NCBI GenBank assembly: GCA_963978905.1
Contig: OZ022256.1
Coordinates: 31,335,426 to 31,399,425, forward strand
Length of the DNA: 64,000 nt
Reading direction: 5' to 3'
DNA from: Trichostrongylus colubriformis
Lineage: Eukaryota; Nematoda; Chromadorea; Rhabditida; Trichostrongylidae
Shown: positions 1 to 12,060 of the stretch, one piece after another
Layout of the letters: each line of letters starts with the position of its first letter
How positions within the stretch are numbered: position 1 is the first letter of the stretch
Translations under genes and position numbers: made by a program
The notes under the pieces: generated by a model
Databases searched by the model: none
Seen by the model: the letters and a program-made list of their open reading frames with translations, nothing else
Told to the model about the DNA's origin: nothing

Positions 1-3000
1 TTTATTCTACGCTACCACCAGTGAATGGAGCCCAGCTTTTTATACTTCAAGAAGGCTCCACTCCAGGAATGCGAATGATATTCGTTCAAGCTTCCGAGAG
101 TTTATCATATTTATTGAGCTAATGCTTCTTGCCTTCTTCGGGGCCTGTGAAGTGGAAACATATCTGAATCAAAATGTCGAGTCGACTAACAGTTCCTAAA
201 TTACGAGAAGAAAAACTTGGAGGAACCTAGTGGGTGTGGATGAAAGCAGTCTGACTTACTCTTTGGGCACAGAGACGTCTATAACTATAAGCATCACAAC
301 TAGAATTCCAGCTCAGGGTGCCAACCTACAGCTTCTACATGGGGTCACCAGGCTTTCCACTCCCAGTTTTTCCTTCTGGTTTTGCTTCTCGCAGTTCAGA
401 AATTATCAATCGATCTGCTTTTCAAATTTAAATCGGGTTCTCAACCCATTTCGAACATGAATTTAGTGACTTCAAGTTCCTGGCGATGGTAAAAAAAGGA
501 ACTTGTGGATTCGTTCTCTGATCTCAAGTGCGTCTTATAGCAGCACAGAAACGATTCCTTTCGATAGACTTCGAAAGATACTGATACAATGAATCGTTTG
601 ATCTAGTGCGGAACGAATAGATTGTGTAATAGTTGCACATGTGGATATAAAAATTGAGGAGAGCGATGAACGGGGGATGTAAGAGCGCTATATCTGAAAT
701 GAGAGTAATTTCATATCATGGGAGCGGTCAGAAAGCCAGTGAAGCGGAATGTCAGCGTCAACATAGCTGAGGAGAGCGTTCCATGGGAACCCGTGTGGAT
801 CCATTCAGATGCCCACCTAGAGCTTTGCTACCCCTCATCAAAAAAGTTCGTCTCAAACAAAAGGGGATCCGATATCGAAAACATCTCCTGACACTGTGAT
901 CGCCGATTGTGACAACTCATCAAAGGAACCGGAAGTGGTCCAAAACAAGAGGAACATTCAAAGAAATGAGCATTTTGTAACGAACACACAAGGTTAGAAG
1001 CTATAATAGGCAAAAAAACCCGGACTCAAAAGCGCGACGCTGCGGCGTGTATTCTCATCCCATTCGCATTCAACACACTGTCTTTTCGAGTTGTCCGCTG
1101 TAGGAGACGGGCCATGGGCTAACGTTGGTTGTAGCACCTGACTCCCAGCGCAGTGAAGTGGCCAATTCCAACTACATTGGCATTCATGAAGTGCATCTAG
1201 AAACAATATAAGAAAGAACAAAGTAAAAATAAAAGAAAAAAATAAATTTATAGTAGTAGAAACATCTCCTTCTGGCACCCTGCCAAGGCGTCAAATTGGC
1301 GAGTTTGTGCAATGGCGGCCACTTAAATTCGTCCACACTACGTCTCTTCTACCTTTAGCCAAAATTACCCCCTTCATTGTCTTTTGAATAGCTGTCAGTG
1401 GTACTTTCGAAGCATTTGAGAGAAGCGAATGGTTGGAGTTACAATTCAATTTACAACTGAAGTCGTTGAAGAGCAGATTGCGCCAGAGTGATAGGATCTA
1501 CAGAACTGAATCAGGTCCCTCTCAGGCTCTCTTCACTGGGTTAAAGGCACACCACGCGATAAAAAAGGGACCATGTTCACGCTCAAAAATGGAAGTAGAG
1601 CCGGTAAGTTACTCAGTAGCAAAGAAAAAACAGTAAAAAACACCAAGAACATCGAAAATGGGAGCCTCATCCCCAGAGGGTCGGACGAGGATTCTGCCGT
1701 GAAGATGGGCGTTCGAAGAGTTTTCCAAAACTTGGCTTCTTGCCGTCCTCATGATTCGATCGAAAACATTCACCCAGCTGATTTCTGCGTTGCAACATTT
1801 GTTTGTTATTGTTTATTATTATGAATTCATGTTGTGGTGATCAATAATTCTCTGTCCACGTTCATTGACTGCCACTATACATATTCCATTCTTCTGTTTT
1901 CAACTCTGCTGACTTCCTAGACAAGGTGAGTTGCCACATAGTTTTTTCTTTGGTGTATTTTCTGCACTGCATTTCAGTTGTCTTATTATGCAGTTTTCTT
2001 TGACATGATTTTGCTTCTTTAAATGACTGCACGTTCTTTACAATCTGATATCATCGTCCTCTTCTTCGCCTTCTATGATGTATTGTCAAATACTTATCGG
2101 TCCCACTACTTGGGTGTCTGTCGTCTGGAGCCAAAGCAACAAAAGAGTGCACACATTTGAATGGATGTTTTGAGCTACAATGATAATCCACCCCATTTTG
2201 GTGGCCGCAACAGGCGATTTCGTGCCAATTATGTGTTATATTCGTGTTGTACGGGTCAAATTACTCCCGGGTACAAGTTTGTAGCCCTAATGGAATGTTC
2301 CACAATAATCACCTGTTTCATTCCATAAGGAGTGGAGGTGGTGGGGTTGTTTCGAGACTGGGAGTTATCCTGTCAGTCTTTTACACGAAGATTATTCGTC
2401 TTACTTTATAAGCACACTAAACTAATGAGTTAACCAGTATGGGTAATGCCGCTTTTCTTCATCAATATTATACCAGGTGAACAGACTCCTTGGTTGTGCA
2501 ACCCATTTGTTATTCCTCGAAATCGCTCTTCACCCTTCATCCTACACATTATGCCTGATAGCCTAACCGATATGCACATTTTATTTTTTGCTTAATAGCC
2601 CAATTGCTTGATCGTGTGTCATATGCATTTGGGTCAGTAGCATTTTGTTCAACGCATGTGCGACCGCCAACTCTGAACCCTATATTGCCCTCATTTTCGT
2701 TTTTACTACAACGGAAAAGCAAACCGGCCATCAAATGGTCTCTTTTAGCAAATCATACATATATTTATTGAATAAATGCATACGAGGCGCTTGCTGTAGT
2801 CAACCAGAGATGCTAAACAAAACAAAAAATAAATACGGTCGCTTAGAAGTGAGTAAAGCGGAAACAAGTCTTAATCTTGCGTCAAAACTGCAGCAAGTGC
2901 CTATTCAGGCAGAAAGTTGGAAGGTGGGAGCAATTGCAAGTGATTAATATGTGCAATATTACATGTTGAAATATAAAACTATATATGCACATGTATAATG

Positions 3001-4005
3001 TTTCATGCAGGAGCACCTGGTACAACAAATGCGTGGAACGCACGAACAACGCTATCTATGAGGACGATCAATGTTTACCAAAGTAGAGATGCATATAGAA
3101 GCAGAATGACAACAAGGCGTTTATTGTAGTCAACTACAGATGCAAATCAAAACAAGAGAATAAATATGGTTATGCGAACAGTATCAATCCGCGGTTCTTG
3201 CTACTACCAGAACCCGCTATAGTCAATAGGTTGTCCCGCGGAGTACGAAAAGTAACTTTCCTTTCCAAAATTTTCCAACGGTATCAAAGAAGAGGGACCA
3301 TCTAAAATAATAAATGAGACTAACACCAACACAGGTAAATGAAAGAAACAATTATTTCCAATGTAAATAAAGGAAGAAATGGAGGGAAATTATATCAAGT
3401 GAAGGAGAAAGAGGGATAGGATACGATGGACACCAAACATAGTCAAATGCTCACAAGCATACGAGTTTCAGCCCGTGCGGTTGTAAATTCCAAATTGCTT
3501 CTTTTCATTCGCAGGAGACTAAGAACAAGCGCAGGCCACAAGTCTACTGCAAAATCAAAGGTTATGCAAATAACTAAGGAAACAACATACAAAAAAGCAA
3601 AGTGTATCGTTAAAGAAGATTAGCGAAAGGAAGACAGAGCTCGAGAACATGGAGAACAGATGTTTGACTATTTTCCAACAACCGTCCAGGAGACAATAGG
3701 GTGCAGATAGGGCGTCTCCGTTCTCTGGAGTGTCGTTGGAACTCGGTTCATCCAACGCCGGGCGTTTTTCGGCTCGGTGGGCGCGGCTTGTTTGAGGTCG
3801 ACCGGGCTGTGCGGCGCGAGGGTAAGCCGTGGCGTCGCGAAAAGGGTGCGGCCGTCACAAACATCCAAGGATCTACCTGCCCCAAGGCCGTAAGCGACCA
3901 CTCCCATTATCGCGTGGTGTGCCTTTAAACAAAACTCAGAACTTTCTTACCCTGCGGCAGATGCCCTGTTCAAGGAGACACGCGCAAATGATCCTGGAAT
4001 GACCT
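1..4005. other. intergenic, no gene recognised
   Basis: No ORF here has recognisable motifs; the longest frames are short and lack convincing splice structure. Base composition is ordinary for the window except for a GC-rich patch at about 3,720-3,900, which reads like part of an unidentified repeat. The last few hundred bases may belong to the 5' part of the Penelope-like element that follows. Confidence 0.5.
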
Positions 4006-4175
4006 TTGACACTGAAACAGAAAGAAAAGTGGCCTGTTGTTTACCAGCAAGAGATCCTGCAAAAAAACAACGGGGAAGAAGGGCAAGTTTTCACGATAGA
4101 AGTTAAGATAGTGAGCGAGCAACGTATGGAGAAACTTCGTATTTCATCTTCTGCTAAGGAAAAATATGTCAAAAC

Positions 4176-5625
4176 ATGGCTCAGGGCATGCCGTCGTTTT
4201 CCCTCGCACGAAATATCAATGCCTTAACGTTTCGCAAGGTTGTTGGAAGCTTGTATAGATTAAGAGATCTACTACGCTTTGCAAATCGCCGCGAAAACAA
4301 CCTGCAAATCATCGCATCGAATCAGATATCGCTCCCGACTGTACCGTTTCCGCGCAGCTTCTACAAGGAATCTGAGCCTACACCAGCTGTAGATGTCAAG
4401 ATACGGATGTTATCATCAGATGTGCTTGCCGTTTTAAACCAACATAGACGGCACCATCATAGAATTTTGACATTCGAACAATAGCAAGGATTCAAAGAAG
4501 CACGCGAACTCAGATCAAATGGTACAATACGGGTCTCTGTTAGCGATAAAGGTGGAGAGTTTGTTGTTATGTCACAAGCATTAGATCGTGAAATAACAGA
4601 ACTCCATCTGCACGATACATCAACTTAGCGACTTGCAACAACACAGGAATTTTCGACCCAATGCAGGCGTCTCAACCACATCTGAATGAGAGAAGGCAAC
4701 TCTGCGGGACTCGACAAAAAGTTCCTGCGTGGACTCAGGATCGATTCTCCAAGTTGTCCGGTTTTTCACAGCTTGGTGAAAACCCACAAGCTTGCACCTA
4801 ACGATTTGCTGTCTACGTCAGCTGACACCTATAAGATTAGACCAATCATTAGTTGTGTGGGTGGACCAACCGACCGAATCTCATGGTTTCTGAACTGCAT
4901 TGTAAGCCAATTGTTTGACCTATGTTCCCTCTCACCTGACCAACACAAACCAATTCCTTGAACAAGTACGCAGCTTACGCTTTGATTCAACTTGTGTAAT
5001 GGAGTCATTCGACGTCACCTCGCTTTACACCAACATCCAAAATGATTAGGCCCTACAGGCTCTGTCCGAAATGCTGGATAGGCATGCAGACGCCATCGAC
5101 ACTTTTGGACTTGGCAAAGCACCCATCATGACTCTCACCAAGGAATGCTTAGGTTGTAATATCTTCAAATGGTCGGGCACATATTATTCTAAAGTTAGAG
5201 GTTTGGCCATGGGTCAACGTTTAGCACCAGAACTTGCGATCTGCTTCATGAGCAGAATTGAACCACCAGTACTGGAATGCTTACCACTGATGTACTGCAG
5301 GTATACAGATGACTGCTTTGTAATAACCTCAACACTGCCCAAAATGGACGAGTGTTTCCGCATAATGAATGAGCAGTCGGCGTACATCAGGCTTACAAGA
5401 GAGGTGCTGGTGAATGGTTGGCTTCCATACCTTAATACGCAAGTAAAGGTGTCCAGTGGCATGTTGCAGGTAAAGTGGTACCGGAAGGGAAGCTCGAAGA
5501 ATATCTTGATCCATGCTACGTCTGCACACCCGTCTGCTGTGAAACGTGCTGTTATCAGAAACATGCACAGAACAGCAACGCATATGTGCAGTAACGTAGC
5601 TGAACGCGTGGAATCGTCCGATTAG
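4176..5625 (+). pseudogene. Penelope-like reverse transcriptase, broken
   Basis: Reverse transcriptase part of the canonical PLE. Visible landmarks are the conserved VFHSLVKTHK segment and the YKIRPIISCVGGPTDR motif near 4,760-4,880, the motif A region ESFDVTSLYTN near 5,000-5,035, a motif B-like RGLAMGQRLAPELA near 5,197-5,236 (normally GxxQGxxxSP), and the catalytic motif C RYTDDCF near 5,299. The frame changes between 4,484 and 4,686 and again between 4,961 and 5,071, and a TAG lies at about 5,047, so no full-length protein can be made. The acidic pair DD of motif C is intact. Confidence is high for the family and high that it is a pseudogene. Confidence 0.85.
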
Positions 5626-5789
5626 CTTCGAAAATAGCTGCTGAAAATGGCTATGCGGTTCCACGTCGACTTGAAAGACGTCACGTTGACAGGAGAAACA
5701 CAACGCGCCATAACAGAATTCCCCTGTGTATCCCGTTCATCTCTGACAAAGTATCCTCCGCATTACAACGCTGTATTGTTCGAGCACAG

Positions 5790-6266
5790 TTGCATGACGA
5801 TGTTGTGCTGGTCAACATCCCAAATGATAACATCAAACGGCAACTTGTGAGGAACAGACTTTATGATAGAGAGTGCTTGTCGGAGAAATGTGTTACATGT
5901 CCTCATGGCAAAGTTGGGGATTGCGCCCTAGCAGGCGTAATATATCAGATAAAATGCAGTACTTGTAATTCATCATACATAGGGGAAACAGGGAGAATAT
6001 TATCAGTGCGAATTAAAGAACATCTATTCGGAAAACAGCGCAGTAATGTGTTGACACCGTTAGGGAAACACCGAGTTGAATGGCATAACTGCAATAATTT
6101 TGATATCAAGTGCACGATACTGGCCCATGAGGCAGAGATTTCTTCTAGAAAAGCGCTGGAAGCATTCTGGATTTCAGCTAGAAATCCTAGAATGAACACT
6201 AGAAATGAGTGTGTGTCAATAACAAGTGACCTCATACCATATATGCATCATTGCGAGTTACTGTGA
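5790..6266 (+). pseudogene. GIY-YIG endonuclease domain of the canonical PLE
   Basis: C-terminal endonuclease of the same element. The protein shows IYQIKCSTCNSSYIGETG, the two halves of the GIY-YIG motif (IYQIKC and YIGETG) with the CxxC finger cysteines between them, followed by R and the helix RIKEHL, and then a conserved histidine/glutamate region (EWHNCNNFD ... EAEISSRKALEAFWI). This cuts the target to prime reverse transcription in intact elements. The frame is separate from that of the RT (a frameshift lies near 5,640-5,790), so it would not be translated as part of an RT-EN polyprotein. The ORF itself is open to its natural end at an asparagine-rich tail. Confidence 0.85.
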
Positions 6267-6490
6267 TAAGCGAATGGGCATGTCCTTCCGAGGACAAAAA
6301 GTAACATCCATTCGTTACTAATGTACTAACCGAGTGTAGCTTTGCTTCACTTTTGCGGTGGATTCAAGGTGACTCAAACTTTCAGGCTTTTGGGTTTTTG
6401 CGGGTGGTTCTGACACGATGTCAGAAATGCTAGAGGGGATAGGCCTTTGGTGGGATAGTGTGCATTTCTCAAGCCCTGAGCCATGTTTAG

Positions 6491-6530
6491 GCCTTTGGAA
6501 ACGACGAAAGGTCGAAATGTTGGCCGAATA
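6491..6530 (+). ncRNA. possible worn hammerhead-like motif in PLE 3' region
   Basis: Downstream of the endonuclease the sequence contains a short hairpin GAC-GAAAG-GTC followed immediately by GAAA and TGTTGGCC. PLE terminal repeats commonly carry hammerhead ribozymes with a CUGANGA-stem II-GAAA core; here the GAAA half and a stem are visible but the CUGANGA half is degenerate. This is suggestive only. Confidence 0.25.
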
Positions 6531-6570
6531 AAGATTCCACCTGAAAACCTCGTGGCAGAAGCAATATAAA

Positions 6571-8320
6571 ACAAGAATAACGAACAATGCCGAGGTTCTA
6601 CGATGAGAGAACTTGGACTTTATGTCAAAACAACTTTTCATTACAAAATTAGTCAACACGAGTCAGTCCCTTTCCATTTGGTACAAGCGGAGGATGTTAA
6701 CTTATTGAGAATAGCACTGTTTTTTGGCTCAAGGACAGTTTTGCAAAATTTGTATCATTTCATTCCCTAGGCCTGCGTGGAGGATGGCTACTTTCCGAGG
6801 AGGGTATAGAATACTTTCTCCACTATGAGGCTACGAAGTGATAACCACAGTAAACAGACCTCAATTACCTCACTTCTCTCTCAAATCGGAAGATCACCAT
6901 TTTAATTTCTCAAACTGTGAAATATAGCTATCTCGATATACACAGTGCATGAGGAAAATTAGGTCTCTAGTCTTTCTCCACGAATCAAAGTCAAATTAAT
7001 AGCGAGGTTTTCAAAAAAACTGGAGGAGTTTTACAATCTGGGCACAAGCACCCGAAAGACACCATATTACACACTTCTCATCACTTCCTCAAATGTGTCC
7101 TCAGTACTGGTTTGGTGGAAATTCTTGCGACACAGTCCACTTTTTTCATGACTTTTTACCTTTGAAGCTCTTGGATATATTCACCTTCTGCCAACTACAC
7201 TCGAGAAATGGGCATTCGCTCGCCACCTTTTGCCTGTGGATTCACAAGCTACGATTTGAGAAAATCATGGATATGAGATTGGCGGGCTGCTAGATAATTC
7301 ACCTTTCTGTGTAACGCTCAGGGCTCAAACTAAGTATTAGGGGAATACGCTATGATAAGAGAATACTTTGGGCGAATCGAAACTTCCGAGCTCAGCTTTG
7401 TCTTATTTTGCGCCTTATCTTGGCATGCTGGTATTTGTAGTCATGTTGCGAGACAAACCAGCTGTTTTTCGAAAAACGTTGTAAGGTAATGTTGCGGGGA
7501 ATTTCTTGCGCAAAGAGTTGTAATTGCGGTAGTACCGACTAAGCAACTGTGCAACTGTGATTGTACACTCCTGCAGAAAACTGAAGCAAATAGATCTGCC
7601 TCGCTTTCCACTATCGCCACACGTGGAGACTGTTTTTCATCACTCTGCCAGTAGTGCACCTTCTCACAGTTGAAAAAGAGTACTAAACCTTCACATCAAC
7701 TATGATGTCTTGCAGCTTTATCAACGACAGAACAGTGAGGATACTGACCACTCATAATGCCTTTTTGCCTGACTCATTTACTTGGTAAGGGACCCAAATG
7801 TGCTGACAGTGAGCACCAAAATACTGCAGCGTATTTCAGAAAAATACCGAGATTTTTTTTTTGAGTTTTTCGGATAAACTTTGGAGTTTCACATCGTTTT
7901 TTGCACAATACTGAGACTTTTTGCTGTTATTTAAGCAATACTGTTATTCCGCGTAAATCTTTTTTGTATCATTAAGTAGAGTAGAAACTCATCACAGCTC
8001 CCATGTTGCTCCAACTCTGCACGGTCGTAGATGGTCGCATCGACTTAGCTGTGGTGATATTCCATGTTTCTGCCCCACTTTTCTGCTATTCACTACTTTC
8101 TTCACTACTCAACAGCTTTCCACTGCCGGCTATAAAGACAGCAATCATCGTGGCGAGGGATGAAAGAGAAACTTTCAGTTTTAGTGTTAGACACCACACT
8201 CGATAATCTTCGTTTCTGCATCGTGGAGAATCGATATATCATCACTTAGAGGACCTGTTGTTCGTACCACTTTTATGAAAATTCGCCATTTCTTGCCCTT
8301 CTCGGTCGTCTTCTATTTCG
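6571..8320. other. intergenic, nothing recognised
   Basis: No gene, RNA or repeat was recognised. Short ORFs on both strands lack motifs and coding-like splice signals. Several T-rich runs occur around 7,850-7,980. Confidence 0.5.
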
Positions 8321-8557
8321 ATGAAGCGTTGCCGCATTGAAATCTCGGCACAAGCTCAGAAAATAGTCCTCGACAGGCTTCGCAAAGCCGCAAATGACCA
8401 TTATATGCCAAGGATATGATACATGCGAGTGATCGTGGATATGCTGATCGATACCAATCGAGAACCACTGGACGTCATCAAAAGGAACAACCGACTTCTC
8501 GAAGATAATAGAAAATTGAGGGAGGAGAATTTCGTTTTCAAGTCTAGGATCGAGTAA
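8321..8557 (+). pseudogene. small coiled-coil ORF interrupted by an in-frame TGA
   Basis: Reading from ATG at 8,321 gives a 78-codon frame that is open except for one TGA at 8,417-8,419, then ends at TAA 8,555. The peptide is charged and heptad-like in its second half (RNNRLLEDNRKLREEN), so it would form a coiled coil. I do not recognise the family; it resembles the coiled-coil N-terminal regions of retroelement ORF1 proteins or a leucine-zipper fragment. It could be one exon-like remnant of a repeat. Alternatives are chance or a TGA in a short intron, though no good splice sites flank it. Confidence 0.35.
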
Positions 8558-10935
8558 TTGCTAATCGACAAGGCACACGAATCTGATCCTTTTGTTTTGT
8601 TTGTTTTGTTCCTCAGAATTAAGTCGATGATCATAGTAGTGAGTCTCCCGTTGACCTGAGGCGTTCCACAGTATTGTCGGGTGTTCCAGAACGGGTAGGC
8701 CATTTGAGGCTATCAAGCATTTTACTTTTGTTCAAAAGTTTAGTCACATCGTCTGGTCTGGTTTCTAAAGTTTAGTCACATCAAGGGTATTTCCAGTCTA
8801 TTTTCCTCAGTATTTCCTTTTTCCGTTTTCGGTGCATCTGTTTCTTTATATGACTATTTTTTCTATCCTCTTGTTCGATGTTTGTTTGCGTTGCTGAGCA
8901 TCACTTTTACTTTCGTTTTGAAATAGTAGGCATAGTTGCAATTTTCACGTGAACGCTTGTTTACGTCTCCAATAAATAAACAAAAAAATTGATAAAATTT
9001 TGTTCGATATTTGCGCGTTACCTGGGCAACAAAAACGCATTTGACACATGCCTTAACTGCAACCGTGTTCGACTATCGCACTTTCCAGAGGGGATTCAGT
9101 AGCTAAGGAGAGCGTTTCCATAGATGGTGAAAAATTGCATAAGCTGAAAGCGCTTTGAAATATAGTTGTTTCGCTATGTGTAGGTGAACAACAAGCCTAG
9201 ATAAAAAGTAAGATCAAATAGAACCAAATCAATCATTTATTCGCTCATTACAGCGACAGAAAAAATAATGGCGACATTCACAGCTAATGTGTGTTATTCG
9301 AATCCTGCATACCCCATTGCTCTGCTTTCGAATATAGGACCAGCTGCTATCAGCATTCGAAGCACGTCTTATTACATTCATCTGGCAGTGGCTCGAAAGA
9401 AGCAAGAGCTCTGTGTGAACCAGATCAGTCTTGGATAGTATATTGGCCTAGACTTCCACAGTATGCAGTTCACAAGAAGAACTGGATCGCACATATAATA
9501 AATCTAGCACATAAGAATGATTTCAGTAGCAGTAGGTAAAACAAAGCAAACAAGGCAAGCAACAACATAAACATGGGAAACTCGTATTTTGAAAAGGTAC
9601 AAGCAAATAAAGTTGTTAGAGAAGCTGCGTGTTTTAAAGGGTCAATCTTTTGTTACAAACAATGTTCGCGAAGATTACATTTATTACAATTAAGGAAAAT
9701 GGATTATCGTATTACAATTAAAGAAAATGGATTATCGTGAGCAAAGAAAATGGACAGTTCCTCACGATGAAATGATGAAGCCATAGAGGAGACATCATGG
9801 ATATTCCGCCCATTTCTTAGGTCAAGTACACAATTTTTACGATGCGGCCCCACTATTAGTCCGACCGCTCTTCAGTCAGATACAACTTCAAACCTCGGCG
9901 CAGGGAGATTCCATACCACCTTTGAATAATCGTTCCATCACATCATTCTGGATGAAAAACATCCAAGAACTCTTCAAGGTCTTATATTGGTCCACAAGCT
10001 CCAGACCACCTCAACCGATTTTCACTTTTCTATTTTTTATTTCACTGTTACATCCACTCAGCGTAGTTTGCTCCCCCCCCCCCCCCCCCCTTATGGGACT
10101 TCGAAGTCTCTCGGTCGGAAAAAGATTGCAAGACGATCTCGAGATGACCTTGGGCAGCTGGTTACCTCTTCCGAAAAAGTAGGTTGGAAAACAGATTGGG
10201 TAGTGGTTCATAACGAGGTGAGCACTACGTCATAAATGACGAAGACGGCCCGAAGAAATAGTATACAGTGTTTCATGAAGTCCACAACAGGGATCAAGCA
10301 GCACCACTCAGAGAATGAAATTATTCTGTCATACCTTCAGCTAAACGGCTAAACGAGCAAGCTGTCCACTGTAGAGCTCCTTTGCACGTTACCATCAGGC
10401 AGTCGGAGATAGCAGTGCGCAGTTCTCCTCTTTTTCGATCAACCACCCTTCTTTATGCTCTCGGACCGTGCTTCCTCCTCATCGCCAACGACTGTGCTGG
10501 ATGACCGTGGAAGGGAGTTATGAAAACTGAATACAATTATGTAGCGTTGAAGTCGGATGCAGTTGTTGCGTGCCAAACAGATCTGAGAAAAAAGCTCTAT
10601 ACTTTCAGACCCTTCGGACTTCGTGACTACGTCTCAGTGCTGCCTTCTCGCGCCACTGAAACTGCCCTGTCACCAGGGTCAGACGGGGAGTCGAGGAGAA
10701 TTTTCAAAAAATAGGGAGCCTCCATAAGACCTTCCTCCCTCTTACTTCTGTAATTATTAGTTTTCATTTTTTTCGCCTAAGCCTACGGACAGGGAATCTC
10801 CTCCCTCCAGGCTCAAACTCACACAGGATATAAAAAACTCGAATTTGCTTCATAAAAATCATTTTTCTTGCAAAGCTGCACACGACTTGGCTAGCGCTAT
10901 GGCCTCTAACCATAGTGTTAGAAACCGTTTCTAAA
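8558..10935. other. intergenic; poly-C tract at 10,073-10,090
   Basis: No gene recognised. An 18-base poly-C run at 10,073-10,090 lies in otherwise ordinary sequence. A short near-duplication of an ATTACAATTAAGGAAAATGG-like segment occurs around 9,680-9,735. Confidence 0.45.
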
Positions 10936-11436
10936 GCTGTGGATGGAGCGCAGCATACTACTTTACCCGCCCTAACTCCCTAAACACCGAAAGAACAACA
11001 TAAGACAACAAGAAAACAAAAACTATAACGAAAAATGAACGGAAACAATGGTAGCATTTCCAATCATCAACAAGTACGGCTGCGTCGCGATCTGAATGAA
11101 GCGCGGTGTCTTCCTCATACTAAATTTTGAACATGTTTTGGTACTTGAAACTTTACTTAGACCTCATCCTTCGAAGTACTGTGCTGTGGATGGAGCGCAG
11201 CATACTACTTTACCCGTCATAACTCCCTAAACACCGAAAGAACAACATAAGACAACCAGAAAACAAAAACTAGAACGAAAGATGTACGGAAACTATGGTA
11301 AGCATTTCCAATCATCAAAAAGTATGCAAAAGAATAAGTTGCGATCTAAATGAAGCGCGGTGTCTTCCTCATACTAAATTTTGAACATGTTTTGGTACTT
11401 GAAACTTTACTTAGACTTCATCCTTCGAAGTACTGT
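10936..11436. repeat. two-copy tandem repeat, about 247-bp unit
   Basis: Two neighbouring copies begin with GCTGTGGATGGAGCGCAGCA at 10,936 and 11,183 and run to TTCGAAGTACTGT near 11,182 and 11,436. They differ at a few percent of positions, including small indels around the middle, so this is a fairly recent duplication. No ORF is conserved between the copies. Confidence 0.85.
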
Positions 11437-11597
11437 AAACTGTTCTCTTAATAACTTCTCAACATCAACCGATTTCGTTTGGTTCCCCTAATGGTTGCGT
11501 AGTGCTCGATATGGGCATCCAGTCGAGTGAAATTCGGAAGAATTTCGAGGTGTTCACTTGGAATGGTCATAACTTCCTTCAAACTTGACCGTATGGC

Positions 11598-12060
11598 TGC
11601 GGTCTTTTTGACCGGGGTTTGCGAGGTTGCCGCTTCCGAACGACTACCTGAGTTATGCCATGTCTCAAAAATAGAAGAAGTTTTTTTGAAGGAAGTCAGT
11701 CGAGGAACAATCGAGAAAATTTCGAAAAATTTTACAGTGTTTCACTTCATATGGACATAACCATATGAGTGCGGTCCTGTTTCCGGGGTTTGCGAGGTTG
11801 CCGCTTCCGAATAACCACCTGAATTATGCTATATCTCCGAATAGAAAGAAGTTATTTTGAGAGAAGCCAGTCGAGGACCAATCGAGAAAAATTTCGAAAG
11901 ATTTTACAGTGTTTCACTTCATATCGACATAACCATATGTGTGCGGTATTGTTTTCCGGGGTTTGCGAGGTTGCCGCTTCCGAATAACTGGCTGAATTAT
12001 GCTATATCTCCGAATAGAAAGAAGTTATTTTGAGAGAAGCCAGTCGAGGAAGTTTTTTTT
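11598..12060. repeat. three-copy tandem repeat, about 172-bp unit
   Basis: Three consecutive copies start at about 11,598, 11,771 and 11,942, each containing GGGGTTTGCGAGGTTGCCGC, then a GAATTATGCTATATCTCC-like block, then CCAGTCGAGGA. Copies two and three are closer to each other than to copy one; the third is truncated near 12,050. The first copy follows directly after the two-copy repeat, so the region looks like minisatellite or satellite sequence. No coding content is evident. Confidence 0.85.

Larger units (their letters stand above)
4006..6570 (+). mobile_element. Canonical Penelope-like retroelement (RT then GIY-YIG), decayed
   Basis: A Penelope-like element in the usual order, reverse transcriptase followed by a C-terminal GIY-YIG endonuclease, but broken into at least five reading frames. 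Translated pieces follow each other in the right order: an N-terminal region (4,006-4,484), a DKGGEFVVM-type segment (about 4,540-4,590), the RT fingers and palm (4,686-5,625) and the endonuclease (5,790-6,266). An in-frame TAG interrupts the RT at about 5,047 just after the motif-A-like SLYTNIQND. The 3' part beyond 6,266 is noncoding and may hold a worn hammerhead-like motif. Stops and frameshifts make it inactive. It is most likely one of the nematode-type endonuclease-positive PLEs; the exact clade needs a tree. Confidence 0.85.

Noticed and set aside
10073..10090. Poly-C run as a regulatory element
   Set aside because: An isolated homopolymer in a gene-free region without supporting signals.
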